Of a stretch of 64,000 bases of DNA, positions 1-8,902 are shown piece after piece. The notes under the pieces are model-generated. The model made no database searches and was not told the origin of the DNA. It saw only the letters and a list, made by a program, of their open reading frames with translations. Numbering within the stretch: the first letter of the stretch is position 1; each line of letters begins with the position of its first letter. Origin of the DNA: Spirosoma arboris. Its GTDB lineage: Bacteria; Bacteroidota; Bacteroidia; Cytophagales; Spirosomataceae. A program made the translations under genes and the position numbers. The stretch is taken from assembly GCF_009754945.1 (NCBI RefSeq), contig NZ_WPIN01000004.1:1-64000 (forward strand). The letters run 5' to 3'.

Positions 1-36
1 AAGGGTCTATTATCGAAAGATGATAGACCCTTTTTG
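1..36 (+). terminator. Rho-independent terminator of an upstream gene
   Basis: A 14-bp stem (one G-U pair) with a GAAA tetraloop is followed by five T on the plus strand. It probably ends a plus-strand gene that lies before the window. Confidence 0.7.
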
Positions 37-87
37 CGTTTAGGGAGTATTGGAATAGTGCATGCCAATGCCTGCCCAATACATTAT

Positions 88-549
88 TTATACAAATTCA
101 ATTTCCTGTAAAGTGGGCAAGGTTATTTTAGCGAGCAGCTGTTCCTCCAGTAACTCAGCCCAGGCAGTCATATAGGCGATAACATCTTCACGAATGTTAT
201 GCTTTAAAAAGCGTTTTTCGATGGGGAAACGAGCCAATACTTGGCGGTCATCCAGCCGTTCAAGATGCTTTAGATCTTCGAGCGTTAGTCCGGCATTTAG
301 CATTTCGTTAATTAGAAGGTCAATGGGCATTTGGCTAGTTGAACAATAATCCTCAGCCTGTTCATTCCAGTCACCGTGTCGCTGCATGGCGTATTGATGG
401 ATTTGATCTTTATTGAGTTTTGTGAGCTCCTGAGCCAAATTACCACAGTTACAGCCACCCATGTGCCCCCACTGGTAAGCGGCTCCATTTCTCAAATTCT
501 GTGCCGTTCGACGTAGGGCATTAATTAATTCAGGAGTTGGACGTGCCAT
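88..549 (-). CDS. Conserved hypothetical protein with GGCNCGNL motif
   Basis: This 153-residue soluble protein has no signal peptide or membrane segment, and I do not recognise its family. The visible mark is a cysteine/histidine cluster near residues 29-35 (HMGGCNCGNL) with another Cys near residue 69, which could bind a metal; that is inference. The rest looks alpha-helical and is rich in Leu, Glu and Arg. It lies downstream of leuA on the same strand, but the leuA terminator at 617-645 lies between them, so it is probably a separate transcript. ATG start. Function unknown. Confidence 0.75.
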   Translation of the reverse strand: MARPTPELINALRRTAQNLRNGAAYQWGHMGGCNCGNLAQELTKLNKDQIHQYAMQRHGDWNEQAEDYCSTSQMPIDLLINEMLNAGLTLEDLKHLERLDDRQVLARFPIEKRFLKHNIREDVIAYMTAWAELLEEQLLAKITLPTLQEIEFV

Positions 550-616
550 AATTTTGAGGATTTATAATTTATTGGCGAAACAGCCCATGGTACCAATTTG
601 TTCGATAGGTAAAAAC

Positions 617-645
617 TAAAAAGCCCGTTTTGAGACGGGCTTTAG
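617..645 (-). terminator. Terminator downstream of leuA
   Basis: A 9-bp GC-rich stem (AAAGCCCGT / ACGGGCTTT) sits directly after the leuA stop codon. Read on the minus strand it is followed by a T run, so it should terminate leuA; on the plus strand it has a weaker T run. Confidence 0.8.
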
Positions 646-646
646 A

Positions 647-1786
647 TTAGCGAACTAATTCCATTAAATCTTTATCATTAACCTCCTTACGAATGTCTGC
701 CATATCGAGGAAACGTGTATAAATTCCATCAAGAGTTGGTTTGTCGTAGCGGAAGCCAAGTAACTCAAGCCGGTGCTTTAGGGCGTGACGGCCACTGCGA
801 GCCGTTAGTACAATCGATGATTTTGGGACACCTACATCATGTGGGTTCATGATCTCGTAGTTCTCAGAGTGCTTCAGGAATCCATCCTGGTGAATACCAG
901 ATGAGTGGGCAAATGCATTGCGTCCAACAATAGCTTTGTTAGCCTGTACGGGCATGCGCATCATCTGCGAGACTAAATTGCTTACTGGGAAAAGGCGAGT
1001 CGAATCAATGTTTGTATATAAACCTAACTCCTTTTTTACTTTTATTGCCATCACGACTTCTTCAAGCGATGTATTGCCGGCACGTTCACCAATGCCATTC
1101 ATGGTCACTTCTACCTGCCGTGCGCCATTCATGACGCCAGCCAGCGTATTAGCTGTTGCAAGACCTAAGTCGTTGTGGCAGTGAATAGAAATGGTTGCTT
1201 TATGAACATTTGAGACATGTTCATAAATGTAGGCGATTTTTCGACCGTATTCGTCTGGCAGACAATAGCCTGTCGTATCTGGAATATTGACAACTGTTGC
1301 ACCAGCAGCAATAACAGCTTCTGTGAGTTGTGCCAGGAAGGCCAAATCAGCCCGACCAGCATCTTCAGCATAAAACTCTACGTCTTCAACATAGGTTTTA
1401 GCATGTTTGACGGCAGCAATAGCTTGTTCAAGAATTTTTTCCCGCGTGCTTCCGAATTTATTTCGGATGTGGATATCCGACGAGCCAATTCCCGTATGAA
1501 TCCGACCTCGTTTAGCCCACTTAAGTGCTTCGCCAGCCGCATCAATATCACCTTTTACAGCCCGACTGAGGGCACAGATGGTAGGCTCTGTGACGGACTT
1601 CGATATTTCGACAACAGAACGGAAATCGCCTGGGCTTGAAATAGGGAAGCCTGCTTCAATAATATCGACACCCATCCGTTCCAGTTCTTTAGCAACCACA
1701 ATCTTTTCTTCTGTGGTCAACTGGCAACCTGGCACTTGTTCGCCATCGCGTAAAGTGGTATCGAAAATATAAACTCGTTGGCTCAT
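647..1786 (-). CDS. leuA: 2-isopropylmalate synthase, catalytic part only
   Basis: LeuA condenses 2-ketoisovalerate with acetyl-CoA, the first step of leucine synthesis. The DRE-TIM barrel signature TTLRDGEQ is at residues 10-17 (Arg13, Asp14), the metal-binding HCHND motif has His202 and His204, and NGIGERAGN follows near residue 230. The protein has 379 residues. Classical LeuA proteins of 500 or more residues carry a C-terminal leucine-binding domain, and this one ends after the linker subdomains. The sequence around [10 protein letters not shown] differs from the citramalate-type pocket of the 506-residue paralogue at 3996-5516. It has its own promoter (1978-2007) and a 190-nt leader with a terminator. 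ATG start. A homocitrate-synthase-like activity is a less likely alternative. Confidence 0.93.
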   Translation of the reverse strand: MSQRVYIFDTTLRDGEQVPGCQLTTEEKIVVAKELERMGVDIIEAGFPISSPGDFRSVVEISKSVTEPTICALSRAVKGDIDAAGEALKWAKRGRIHTGIGSSDIHIRNKFGSTREKILEQAIAAVKHAKTYVEDVEFYAEDAGRADLAFLAQLTEAVIAAGATVVNIPDTTGYCLPDEYGRKIAYIYEHVSNVHKATISIHCHNDLGLATANTLAGVMNGARQVEVTMNGIGERAGNTSLEEVVMAIKVKKELGLYTNIDSTRLFPVSNLVSQMMRMPVQANKAIVGRNAFAHSSGIHQDGFLKHSENYEIMNPHDVGVPKSSIVLTARSGRHALKHRLELLGFRYDKPTLDGIYTRFLDMADIRKEVNDKDLMELVR

Positions 1787-1819
1787 GGTCCGATATATAT
1801 TGAAAACGTAAAAATTCTT

Positions 1820-1936
1820 TTAATCTATAAAAAAGGCCCTTTCCTGTCGAGAAAGGGCCTTTTCGTATGGCATATCCTTCTCTCCGTTCTAAAAAACGTT
1901 TAGTTTTTGCAGTCGGTAAGTAAGGGAAATAGGCAT
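1820..1936 (-). promoter_or_regulatory. Candidate leuA leader attenuator with two short ORFs
   Basis: The transcribed leader of leuA holds a 15-codon ORF (1889-1936) encoding MPISLTYRLQKLNVF, with three Leu, one Ile and one Val. A 17-codon ORF (1820-1873) follows behind a strong GGAGAGAAGG ribosome site. The second ORF runs through a 13-bp terminator hairpin (1829-1863) with a T run just before leuA. The ribosome-site segment GAGAAGG can pair with CCUUUCUC, which includes the end of the 5' arm of the terminator, giving a plausible antiterminator. Mechanism is inferred. Confidence 0.5.
1829..1863 (-). terminator. Terminator hairpin in the leuA leader
   Basis: Perfect 13-bp stem (AAAAGGCCCTTTC and its complement) with a 7-nt loop, followed on the minus strand by a run of six T. 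It lies 43 bases upstream of the leuA start and downstream of the leuA promoter, so it can act as an attenuator as well as stop read-through from leuB. Confidence 0.75.
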
Positions 1937-1946
1937 AATCTAGTTT

Positions 1947-1976
1947 GCGAAATTTCGCTGATCGCGTAAATACGCT
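1947..1976 (-). promoter_or_regulatory. Tandem-palindrome element at the leuA transcription start
   Basis: Two 12-bp palindromes, GCGAAATTTCGC and GCGTAAATACGC, are separated by 5 bases and begin 1 base beyond the -7 box of the leuA promoter. Nearly the same sequence occurs in front of ilvD at 22983-23013. The position over the transcription start suits a repressor operator. The regulator is unknown. Confidence 0.6.
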
Positions 1977-1977
1977 A

Positions 1978-2007
1978 CAAAAATAACCATTTTGAAAAAG
2001 AGTGCAA
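1978..2007 (-). promoter_or_regulatory. leuA promoter, Bacteroidota sigma-A type
   Basis: On the minus strand TTG (2007-2005) is followed after 19 bases by TATTTTTG (1985-1978), an exact match to TTG-N19-TAnnTTTG. It lies between the leuB stop codon and leuA, so leuA can be transcribed independently of leuB. Confidence 0.75.
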
Positions 2008-2046
2008 GGAAATATGCAAATTTTTTCAACGTACTATTGCCTGGTA

Positions 2047-3123
2047 TTAAGCTTTCAAACGTTGTAAAATCTGCTCACCCATGGCGTCAGTTCCTAAAAC
2101 TTTATCAGCTGGGGTACTGCTATTTGCGATATCGCGTGTACGGAAACCTACTTTTAAAATAGCGTCTACGGCGTCAATAACTGTTTGGGCTTCTGCTTTA
2201 AGGCCAAATGAAATATCCAATAACAAAGCTACGCATAGAACCGACGCTAACGGATTTGCTACACCTTTGCCTGTAATATCGTGTGCCGAGCCATGAATAG
2301 GTTCATAAACCCCCGTGCTATCACCAATCGAAGCCGAAGCCAGCATACCCATAGAACCAGCAATCTGACTAGCTTCATCGGTTAGGATATCGCCAAAAAG
2401 ATTACCTGTTACGACAACATCATAGCGTTTAGGATCTTTAATCAAAAGCATTGCCATAGCATCGACAAATTGATGCTCAACTGTAACATCTGGATACTCG
2501 GGTGCCAGGGATTGAACCACTTCTCTCCACAAACGGCTGCTTTCGAGTACGTTTGCTTTATCGACAGAACACAATTTTTTACCACGCGTCTGAGCGGCTT
2601 CGAAGGCTTTGCGAACAATACGTTCCACTTCGTATTTGCTGTAGATCATGGTATCATAGGCTGTATTTCCTTCATCGAGTCGTTCACGCTTACCGAAGTA
2701 AACATCGCCGGTCAACTCGCGAAAGAATAAAATGTCAGCGCCACGCAAAATCTCTGGTTTGATGCTCGAAGCATCCAGCAATTCGTCAAAGAGTTTGATA
2801 GGGCGAAGGTTAGCATACAAGCCCAATTCTTTACGCATCTGCAATAAACCTTGTTCAGGCCGGACTTTTGCCGATGGGTCATTATCATATTTTGGGTGCC
2901 CTACAGCGCCAAACAAAATGGCATCAGCACCTTTCATTTTAGTTAATGTTTCGGCGGGTAGGGGAGACCCCGTGGCTTCGATAGCGACATGGCCAATGAG
3001 GGCTTCATCGTACGAAAATTCATGTCCGAATTTCTCGGCGATCACTTCTAAAACCTGTTTGCCAACTGCGGTTACTTCGGCTCCAATGCCATCGCCGGGG
3101 ACTACTAGAATGTGTTTTTTCAT
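2047..3123 (-). CDS. leuB: 3-isopropylmalate dehydrogenase
   Basis: LeuB oxidises and decarboxylates 3-isopropylmalate to 2-ketoisocaproate with NAD+. It can also act on methylmalate in the citramalate route to isoleucine. The protein has the full family length (358 residues), starts with VPGDGIGAEV, and carries the substrate and metal region with RGADILFFRELTGDVYFG near residues 130-145 and a C-terminal NAD-binding region with EPIHGSAHDI. It is the last gene of the leuC-leuD-cimA-methyltransferase-leuB series. ATG start. Confidence 0.95.
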   Translation of the reverse strand: MKKHILVVPGDGIGAEVTAVGKQVLEVIAEKFGHEFSYDEALIGHVAIEATGSPLPAETLTKMKGADAILFGAVGHPKYDNDPSAKVRPEQGLLQMRKELGLYANLRPIKLFDELLDASSIKPEILRGADILFFRELTGDVYFGKRERLDEGNTAYDTMIYSKYEVERIVRKAFEAAQTRGKKLCSVDKANVLESSRLWREVVQSLAPEYPDVTVEHQFVDAMAMLLIKDPKRYDVVVTGNLFGDILTDEASQIAGSMGMLASASIGDSTGVYEPIHGSAHDITGKGVANPLASVLCVALLLDISFGLKAEAQTVIDAVDAILKVGFRTRDIANSSTPADKVLGTDAMGEQILQRLKA

Positions 3124-3224
3124 TTCTTAAAATGAAAGAAGAAGCGCATCTGTGCTCAATCTTTCTTTAGGGAACTTATAGCTAGATGGAATTAAATAAA
3201 AAGAGTTCTTTTAACGCTTGTAAA

Positions 3225-3920
3225 CTATTGAGGACGAACAGCTTCGGCAATGACGTTCTTACCAATAACCTGACCTACTGTAAGCACATCGAATACACGG
3301 CTTACCGGAAAAACCACCCTATCGTAAAGAATGACTGACTCTTTCGTAATCCGCCCGTCTTTACCAAGCCATTTATAGAGTAACGAGATAAAGTAACCCG
3401 CAAAATCATAATACCGACAGTCGGTCACTTTCAGACCGGCATCTTCTAAAATCTGGCGAACCAGCTTTTTGTCATAGCGACGGTAATGACCAACATGCTC
3501 GTCCATGTTGCTGAAAATTTCCTGACGGGCGGGCACGAATACTTTAATCCGACCACCGGGCTTGAGTTTCGTAAATAGCTCCTTTACAATTTCGCCGTGG
3601 TGTTCGATATGCTCTAGTACGTTGATTGTGTAAATCAAATCATACTTCTTCGTGAGCTGACTGATATCAGTATATACAGGCTGCTTGATCAAAGGCAAAA
3701 GGTCAGGATCAATTTCGGCTGCGTCTACGCTTCCTAAAGGGAATCGATTGGCATATTCACCATTACCAGCACCGAAATCTAATACGGCCTCTCCCGGACG
3801 AACGTCGCGCGCTACCCAATTGTACAGACCGCTATTATAATTGACAGCGTGGCTCATCATAGCCAAATTGTCTGACCCGTTGTACTCTACTTTTTCCGCC
3901 GTTTGTTTTGCCTGACTCAT
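3225..3920 (-). CDS. Class I SAM-dependent methyltransferase
   Basis: The 231-residue protein has the class I motif I VLDFGAGNGEYA at residues 46-57, an acidic end of strand 2 (AAEIDPD), motif IV near IYTINVLEHIEHHGE and the post-motif LKPGGRIKVFVPA. The family transfers methyl groups from S-adenosylmethionine; the substrate cannot be read from the sequence. Many close relatives act on lipids, quinones or sugars. It sits between cimA (75-base gap) and leuB (101-base gap) on the same strand and is probably cotranscribed, although no branched-chain amino acid step needs a methyltransferase. ATG start. Confidence 0.85.
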   Translation of the reverse strand: MSQAKQTAEKVEYNGSDNLAMMSHAVNYNSGLYNWVARDVRPGEAVLDFGAGNGEYANRFPLGSVDAAEIDPDLLPLIKQPVYTDISQLTKKYDLIYTINVLEHIEHHGEIVKELFTKLKPGGRIKVFVPARQEIFSNMDEHVGHYRRYDKKLVRQILEDAGLKVTDCRYYDFAGYFISLLYKWLGKDGRITKESVILYDRVVFPVSRVFDVLTVGQVIGKNVIAEAVRPQ

Positions 3921-3995
3921 AAAGGACGAATTGAACGTGATACCGTTTGGTGCTCTATAAAATTGAACACGAAGTTATTAAACGAATCGTCATTT

Positions 3996-5516
3996 TTAAT
4001 CCAGCGTATTCAGCATTTTTTGAGTTGCCTTAATCGCCGATACAGTTTGGTCAGAATCGAGCCCTCTGGTTTTGAACTCACGGCTGTTATACTTCCACGT
4101 AATAATCGTTTCGCAAAGGGCGTCTGTTCGGCCCCCTGTCGGGATTCGTACCGCGTAATCAGTCAACGTAGGCAGGGTTAGCTTCTTCTTGCTGTAAATC
4201 TTTTTCAGAGCGTTCATAAACGCATCATACTGACCGTCGCCCTGTGCGTTTTCTTCAAAAAGTTCTGTGTCAATCCGGACCCGTAAGGTGGCAGAAGGTT
4301 TAAGGTCTTTGGAATGCGTTAAGACATAATTAAGAACTTCTACGCGCGAAGCTATTGCATTGGTATTCAGTACGTCGGAGATAATGTATGGCAAATCTTC
4401 ACGCGTAACAGCTTCTTTCTGATCGCCCAATTCGATAACTCGCTGGGTTACCTTTTTAAGGTCGCCTTCCGATAATAAAATACCTAGCTCGCGAAGATTG
4501 TTCTCGATGTTTGCTTTCCCCGACATTTTTCCGAGCGCATAACTGCGTTTGCGGCCAAAGCGTTCGGGAAGTAATGTGTTGAAGTATAGGTTATTTTTCT
4601 TATCGCCATCGGCATGAATCCCCGCTGTTTGGGTAAATACGTTATCGCCAACAACGGGCTTGTTATCGGGAATCCGAAGGCCCGAGAAGGTCTCGACAAT
4701 CTTGCTGACCTGATACAGCGATTTCTCGACAACACCAGTTCTGACATCCGGCATGAAATCGCGCAAAACCGCGATAGCACTGGCCATTGGAGCATTCCCA
4801 GCACGTTCACCCAAGCCATTCACGGTTAAATGTATACCGTGTGCGCCTGCCCGGATAGCCTCCATTACGTTAGCGATGCTGAGATCGTAGTCATTATGGG
4901 CATGGAAGTCAAAATGCAGGTTAGGATACCGAGTTACTAAGGGGCTGATAAATGTATAAGTTTCAGCCGGAGTCAGGACGCCCAACGTATCGGGTAACAG
5001 CACCCGTCGAATTGGTTGAGTTTGAAGAAAATCCAGAAACTGAAGTACATAATCAGGCGAGTTGCGCATGCCATTGCTCCAGTCTTCCAGATAAACATTT
5101 ACCAATAAACCAGACTGATGGGCATCATTAACAACCTGTCGAATTTCCGAAAAATGCTCTTCCGGTGTCTTCTTGAGTTGGTGAACCAGATGATTGAGCG
5201 AACCTTTCGTAAGCAGGTTCATCACTTTTGCACCTGACGCACGCATCCAGTCGAGAGAAGCTTGTCCATCAACGAATGTGAGCACTTCAATTTTATCGAG
5301 TAGTCCGGCATTGGCGGCCCAGGCGGTAATCTGCTGAACAGCCTCTAATTCGCCTGCTGATACCCTTGCCGAAGCAACTTCGACCCGATCTACTTTAACT
5401 TCGGTGAGTAGCAATTGCGCCAGAGCTAACTTCTCGGACGCAGAAAACGACACTCCGCTGGTTTGTTCACCGTCGCGAAGTGTCGTGTCCATGATTTCAA
5501 TGTAACGACGTTTCAT
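3996..5516 (-). CDS. cimA: (R)-citramalate synthase, CimA type
   Basis: The 506-residue protein belongs to the isopropylmalate/citramalate synthase family: catalytic barrel with TLRDGEQ (Arg14, Asp15), HAHND near 205-209 and NGLGERAGN near 233-241, linker with HADGDKK, and a C-terminal LeuA-type regulatory domain from about residue 370. From memory it matches Leptospira CimA along its length. The residues I recall as forming the pyruvate pocket there are present at equivalent positions: Leu79, Leu102, Tyr142, Glu144 and Thr177. CimA joins pyruvate and acetyl-CoA to citramalate, which LeuCD and LeuB convert to 2-oxobutyrate for isoleucine. Its place between leuD and leuB fits. Databases may label it isopropylmalate synthase. 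ATG start. Confidence 0.82.
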   Translation of the reverse strand: MKRRYIEIMDTTLRDGEQTSGVSFSASEKLALAQLLLTEVKVDRVEVASARVSAGELEAVQQITAWAANAGLLDKIEVLTFVDGQASLDWMRASGAKVMNLLTKGSLNHLVHQLKKTPEEHFSEIRQVVNDAHQSGLLVNVYLEDWSNGMRNSPDYVLQFLDFLQTQPIRRVLLPDTLGVLTPAETYTFISPLVTRYPNLHFDFHAHNDYDLSIANVMEAIRAGAHGIHLTVNGLGERAGNAPMASAIAVLRDFMPDVRTGVVEKSLYQVSKIVETFSGLRIPDNKPVVGDNVFTQTAGIHADGDKKNNLYFNTLLPERFGRKRSYALGKMSGKANIENNLRELGILLSEGDLKKVTQRVIELGDQKEAVTREDLPYIISDVLNTNAIASRVEVLNYVLTHSKDLKPSATLRVRIDTELFEENAQGDGQYDAFMNALKKIYSKKKLTLPTLTDYAVRIPTGGRTDALCETIITWKYNSREFKTRGLDSDQTVSAIKATQKMLNTLD

Positions 5517-5525
5517 TCTTAATGA

Positions 5526-5588
5526 GTGAAAGAGTGAAAGAGCGAAAGAGTGGCTGGCGCATCTGTTTTCGCTCTTTCACTCTTTCAC
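5526..5588. repeat. Intergenic inverted repeat between leuD and cimA
   Basis: Perfect 22-bp arms of low-complexity sequence (GTGAAAGAG and GAAAGAGCG repeats on one side, the complement on the other) with a 19-base loop fill most of the 82-base leuD-cimA gap. It can form a strong hairpin in the operon mRNA. It is unrelated to the GTCATTCC family. Confidence 0.85.
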
Positions 5589-5598
5589 GCTTTCGCCT

Positions 5599-6195
5599 TT
5601 AAAATGGCCGGCTTTCGGCGAAGGCTTCGATTTCATTTTTCATCGACAGCAGATAGTCGATATCATCGTAGCCATTGGTGAGGTTATGCTTTTTGTATTC
5701 GTTGATGGCGAAGCTTTCGTTCTCACCCGTAGCCAGTATCGTGATCGTTTGTGCCGGGAGGTTTACTTCCAGTTCAGTTTTTGGATCAGCTTCGATAGCC
5801 GCAAAGATTTTTTCCAGAAACTCAGGGCTCACCCGCACTGGCAGAATGCCTACGTTAATTGAGTTGTTCTGGAAAATATCGGCAAAGAAGCTCGATACAA
5901 CGCAGCGGAAACCATAGTCATAAATGGCCCAGGCTGCGTGCTCACGGCTTGAGCCGCTACCAAAATTTTTGCCGCCAACCAGAATCTTACCCGAATAAGT
6001 TGGATCGTTCAACACAAAATCAGCCTTGGGCGTATTGTCATTGTTGTAGCGCCAATCGCGGAAGAGGTTGTCGCCGAATCCTTTGCGCTCGGTGGCTTTC
6101 AGGAAGCGGGCAGGGATAATTTGGTCAGTGTCAACGTTCTCAATCGGCATGGGAACGGCACTGCTCCGGAGTATAGTGAATTTGTCGTAAGCCAT
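5599..6195 (-). CDS. leuD: 3-isopropylmalate dehydratase small subunit
   Basis: LeuD forms the swivel domain of isopropylmalate isomerase with LeuC and probably serves citramalate as well. At 198 residues it has the normal length. It shows the N-terminal [13 protein letters not shown] motif and the [16 protein letters not shown] substrate-binding loop near residues 76-91. It lies 81 bases downstream of leuC in the same operon. ATG start. Confidence 0.95.
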   Translation of the reverse strand: MAYDKFTILRSSAVPMPIENVDTDQIIPARFLKATERKGFGDNLFRDWRYNNDNTPKADFVLNDPTYSGKILVGGKNFGSGSSREHAAWAIYDYGFRCVVSSFFADIFQNNSINVGILPVRVSPEFLEKIFAAIEADPKTELEVNLPAQTITILATGENESFAINEYKKHNLTNGYDDIDYLLSMKNEIEAFAESRPF

Positions 6196-6276
6196 TTTTG
6201 GAAAAAGTTAATTTGTCGTTTAAGGTTACCCCGCCTGTATAAGTAAGCGCTTGTGGCCCATTCGACAAACGTCAGA

Positions 6277-7680
6277 CTAATTAAGGAACTCGCGAGGATC
6301 GGTTACTACACCTGTAACGGCAGCAGCGGCAGCTACTAGCGGACTAGCCAGCAGTGTGCGTGCACCTGGACCCTGACGACCTTCGAAATTGCGGTTTGAC
6401 GTTGACACAGCGTATTTACCAGCAGGAACTTTATCCTCGTTCATGGCGAGACAAGCTGAGCAACCGGGTTGACGCAGTTCGAAACCAGCCTGGGTCAGAA
6501 TATCCAGAATACCTTCGTCTTTGATTTGTTTCTCAACCACGTGCGATCCCGGTACCAACCAGGCCGTGATATTGTCGGCTTTCTGGCGACCTTTCACAAT
6601 AGAGGCAAATGCCCGGAAATCTTCAATACGGCCATTTGTGCAACTGCCCAGGAATACAAAATCGACGGGTTTGCCAATCATGGATTCGTTTTCGGCGAAG
6701 CCCATGTACTGAAGCGATTTTTTGTAGCTGGCAGAACCATCTTTTACGGCTTCAGCTAGTGGAATTTGGTGCGTAACACCCGTTCCTAAGCCTGGGTTTG
6801 TGCCATAGGTGATTTGCGGCTCAATATCGGCTGCGTCGAAAGTCAAATCTACATCGAACGTAGCACCTTCATCGGTTTTGAGGGTCTCCCAATAAGGAAC
6901 TAGTTTGTCCCACTGTTCGCCTTTGGGCGACAGTTCGCGACCTTTCAGATAGTCAAGGGTAGTTTGATCGGGTGCGATCATGCCACCCCGAGCACCCATT
7001 TCGATGGTCATGTTACAAACCGTCATCCGGCCTTCCATCGTCATATTCTCGAATACCTCGCCTGCATATTCCACAAAGTAACCCGTAGCTCCACTAGCTG
7101 AAGTCTGCGAGATGATGTACAGAATCACGTCTTTCGGTAATACGCCTTTGCCCGTTTTACCATTGACCGTAATCCGCATTTTCTTTGGCTTAGGCTGCAT
7201 GATACACTGCGTTGCCAGAACCATCTCAACTTCCGACGTACCAATACCAAATGCAATCGCACCAAACGCACCGTGAGTTGACGTATGTGAATCACCACAA
7301 ACGATGGTCATACCGGGTAGCGTAATTCCATTTTCGGGTCCTACTACGTGGACAATACCGTTTTTGATGTGGCCAAGGCCCCAGTGCGAGATACCGTATT
7401 TAGCTGCATTGCGCTCCAGCGCTGCCAGTTGATTAGCCGACATGGGATCGGCTACAGGCAGGTGCTGGTTGATTGTTGGCGTGTTGTGATCGGCGGTTGC
7501 AAATGTGCGTCCCGAAAACAGCACTGGTGCACCACGACCTTCGAGACCCAGAAATGCTACTGGGCTGGTTACTTCGTGGATAAAGTGACGGTCGATGAAT
7601 AATACATCGGGACCATCTTTAACCTGTCGGATGACGTGTGCATCCCATACTTTGTCGAACAGGGTTTTTGGGGTACTCAT
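6277..7680 (-). CDS. leuC: 3-isopropylmalate dehydratase large subunit
   Basis: LeuC is the aconitase-type [4Fe-4S] subunit that isomerises 2- to 3-isopropylmalate. The 467-residue protein contains the family signature [24 protein letters not shown] and the cluster cysteines in GSCTNGR and [10 protein letters not shown]. It is the first gene of the leuC-leuD-cimA-methyltransferase-leuB operon. The 300-base region upstream contains a BIME-like palindrome (7708-7795); I could not define a convincing promoter there. ATG start. Confidence 0.96.
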   Translation of the reverse strand: MSTPKTLFDKVWDAHVIRQVKDGPDVLFIDRHFIHEVTSPVAFLGLEGRGAPVLFSGRTFATADHNTPTINQHLPVADPMSANQLAALERNAAKYGISHWGLGHIKNGIVHVVGPENGITLPGMTIVCGDSHTSTHGAFGAIAFGIGTSEVEMVLATQCIMQPKPKKMRITVNGKTGKGVLPKDVILYIISQTSASGATGYFVEYAGEVFENMTMEGRMTVCNMTIEMGARGGMIAPDQTTLDYLKGRELSPKGEQWDKLVPYWETLKTDEGATFDVDLTFDAADIEPQITYGTNPGLGTGVTHQIPLAEAVKDGSASYKKSLQYMGFAENESMIGKPVDFVFLGSCTNGRIEDFRAFASIVKGRQKADNITAWLVPGSHVVEKQIKDEGILDILTQAGFELRQPGCSACLAMNEDKVPAGKYAVSTSNRNFEGRQGPGARTLLASPLVAAAAAVTGVVTDPREFLN

Positions 7681-7707
7681 AGTGGTCAGTAGGTAACTGT
7701 TAAATAC

Positions 7708-7795
7708 CTTTTTGTCATTCCGACGTCAGGAGGAATCTTAGTGTTTCCTATTAGTCAACCTTTAAGATTCCTCCTGACGTCGGAATGACAAAAAG
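7708..7795. repeat. BIME-like palindrome P1
   Basis: Perfect 33-bp arms (7708-7740 and 7763-7795) flank a 22-base loop. Each arm carries GTCATTCCGACG and AGGAGGAATCTTA and can fold on its own through ATTCC/GGAAT. The loop contains ATTAGTCAA, shared with copy P2 and nearly so with P5. It fills part of the 301-base region 7681-7981, whose remainder holds nothing else I recognise. Confidence 0.9.
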
Positions 7796-7981
7796 CGGAG
7801 AAACGTGATTACAAAGTTGCAGAATCTTATTCAATCCCGTATCCCGTCATTCGTCCAGTAAATAGCGATTTTAGTTCAGAAGGTTAAATTGGTTGTAAAA
7901 CCGTATTTGCGGGTAAAAGATAGAGTTACCGAGTTCTCTGTGAGATAATGAGGGAAAGACAGCCTATGTTACTCGCTGTTT

Positions 7982-8884
7982 TTAGCTGAGGTGTCGGTAT
8001 TCTGTTGGCGATTTGCCTGTTTTCGTTTTAAATATTTTTGTGAAATGGGATGGATGTTCAAACCCAAGTTCGAATGCAATTTCACTAATTGGTTTGTCGG
8101 AGCCCCATAAAAGCGTTTTTGCTTTTTCTGTCAATTGCAGATGAATATGCTCTTGCGTTGATTTTCCTGTGTATCTTTTTAACAGATCGGATAGGTAATT
8201 GGCCGATAAATTAAGGGCTGATGCAAAATAGTGCACATCGGGTAAGCCCATGTCGATCAGTGTTTCATTGTTAAAATACTCTTTAAGCATTCGCTCAAAA
8301 CGCTGTACAATGTCATTATTGACTTTCGACCTTGTAAGAAATTGTCTGTCGTAGAATCTATCGCAGTAGTTTAGTAATAACTCAATATTTGTTTGAATGA
8401 GCAGTTGAGTGTGCTTATCAATATTTTGGGAATACTCTTTTCTAATTCGCTCTACACAATCTTTTACGATCAGTTTCTCATCTTCTGAAATATGCAGTGC
8501 TTCATTTATATCATAATGAAAAAAAGAGTATGCATTCATTTTGTTGCCTAAAGGCGAACTGTTCAACAGGTCAGGATGAAATACCAGGCCCCAGGCCTCT
8601 TCTATTTGGAGGTCGGGGTCTGATGAAATAACCTGATTGGGAGCAACAAACATTAAAGTGCCTTCCGTAAAATCGTAGTGCGACATGCCATAGTTTAAAA
8701 CGCCGGTTATCTTTTTAAAATGGATGCCATAAAAGCCCAGACGGTAAAATGTATCGTTCTGGATATTACTTCTGTTTGCTTCTTTCAGGTCTATTAATGA
8801 AACCAACGGGTGCCTGGGCTTCGACCACCCATACAGCGTATGCAAATCGCTTATTGACTGAATATCTACGTATTTGGTTTGCAT
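7982..8884 (-). CDS. AraC-family transcriptional regulator
   Basis: The 300-residue protein has an N-terminal cupin-like sensing region and a C-terminal AraC/XylS double helix-turn-helix from about residue 200: LSDLLKRYTGKSTQEHI for the first and ISEIAFELGFEHPSHFTKIFKTKTGKSP for the second, well-conserved helix. It follows the SDR gene by 18 bases on the same strand, so the two form a pair; regulation of the SDR gene is inferred. Such AraC-SDR pairs are common in Bacteroidota. The effector is unknown. ATG start. Confidence 0.88.
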   Translation of the reverse strand: MQTKYVDIQSISDLHTLYGWSKPRHPLVSLIDLKEANRSNIQNDTFYRLGFYGIHFKKITGVLNYGMSHYDFTEGTLMFVAPNQVISSDPDLQIEEAWGLVFHPDLLNSSPLGNKMNAYSFFHYDINEALHISEDEKLIVKDCVERIRKEYSQNIDKHTQLLIQTNIELLLNYCDRFYDRQFLTRSKVNNDIVQRFERMLKEYFNNETLIDMGLPDVHYFASALNLSANYLSDLLKRYTGKSTQEHIHLQLTEKAKTLLWGSDKPISEIAFELGFEHPSHFTKIFKTKTGKSPTEYRHLS

Positions 8885-8902
8885 AGTCTGTAGTATATAG
8901 CC

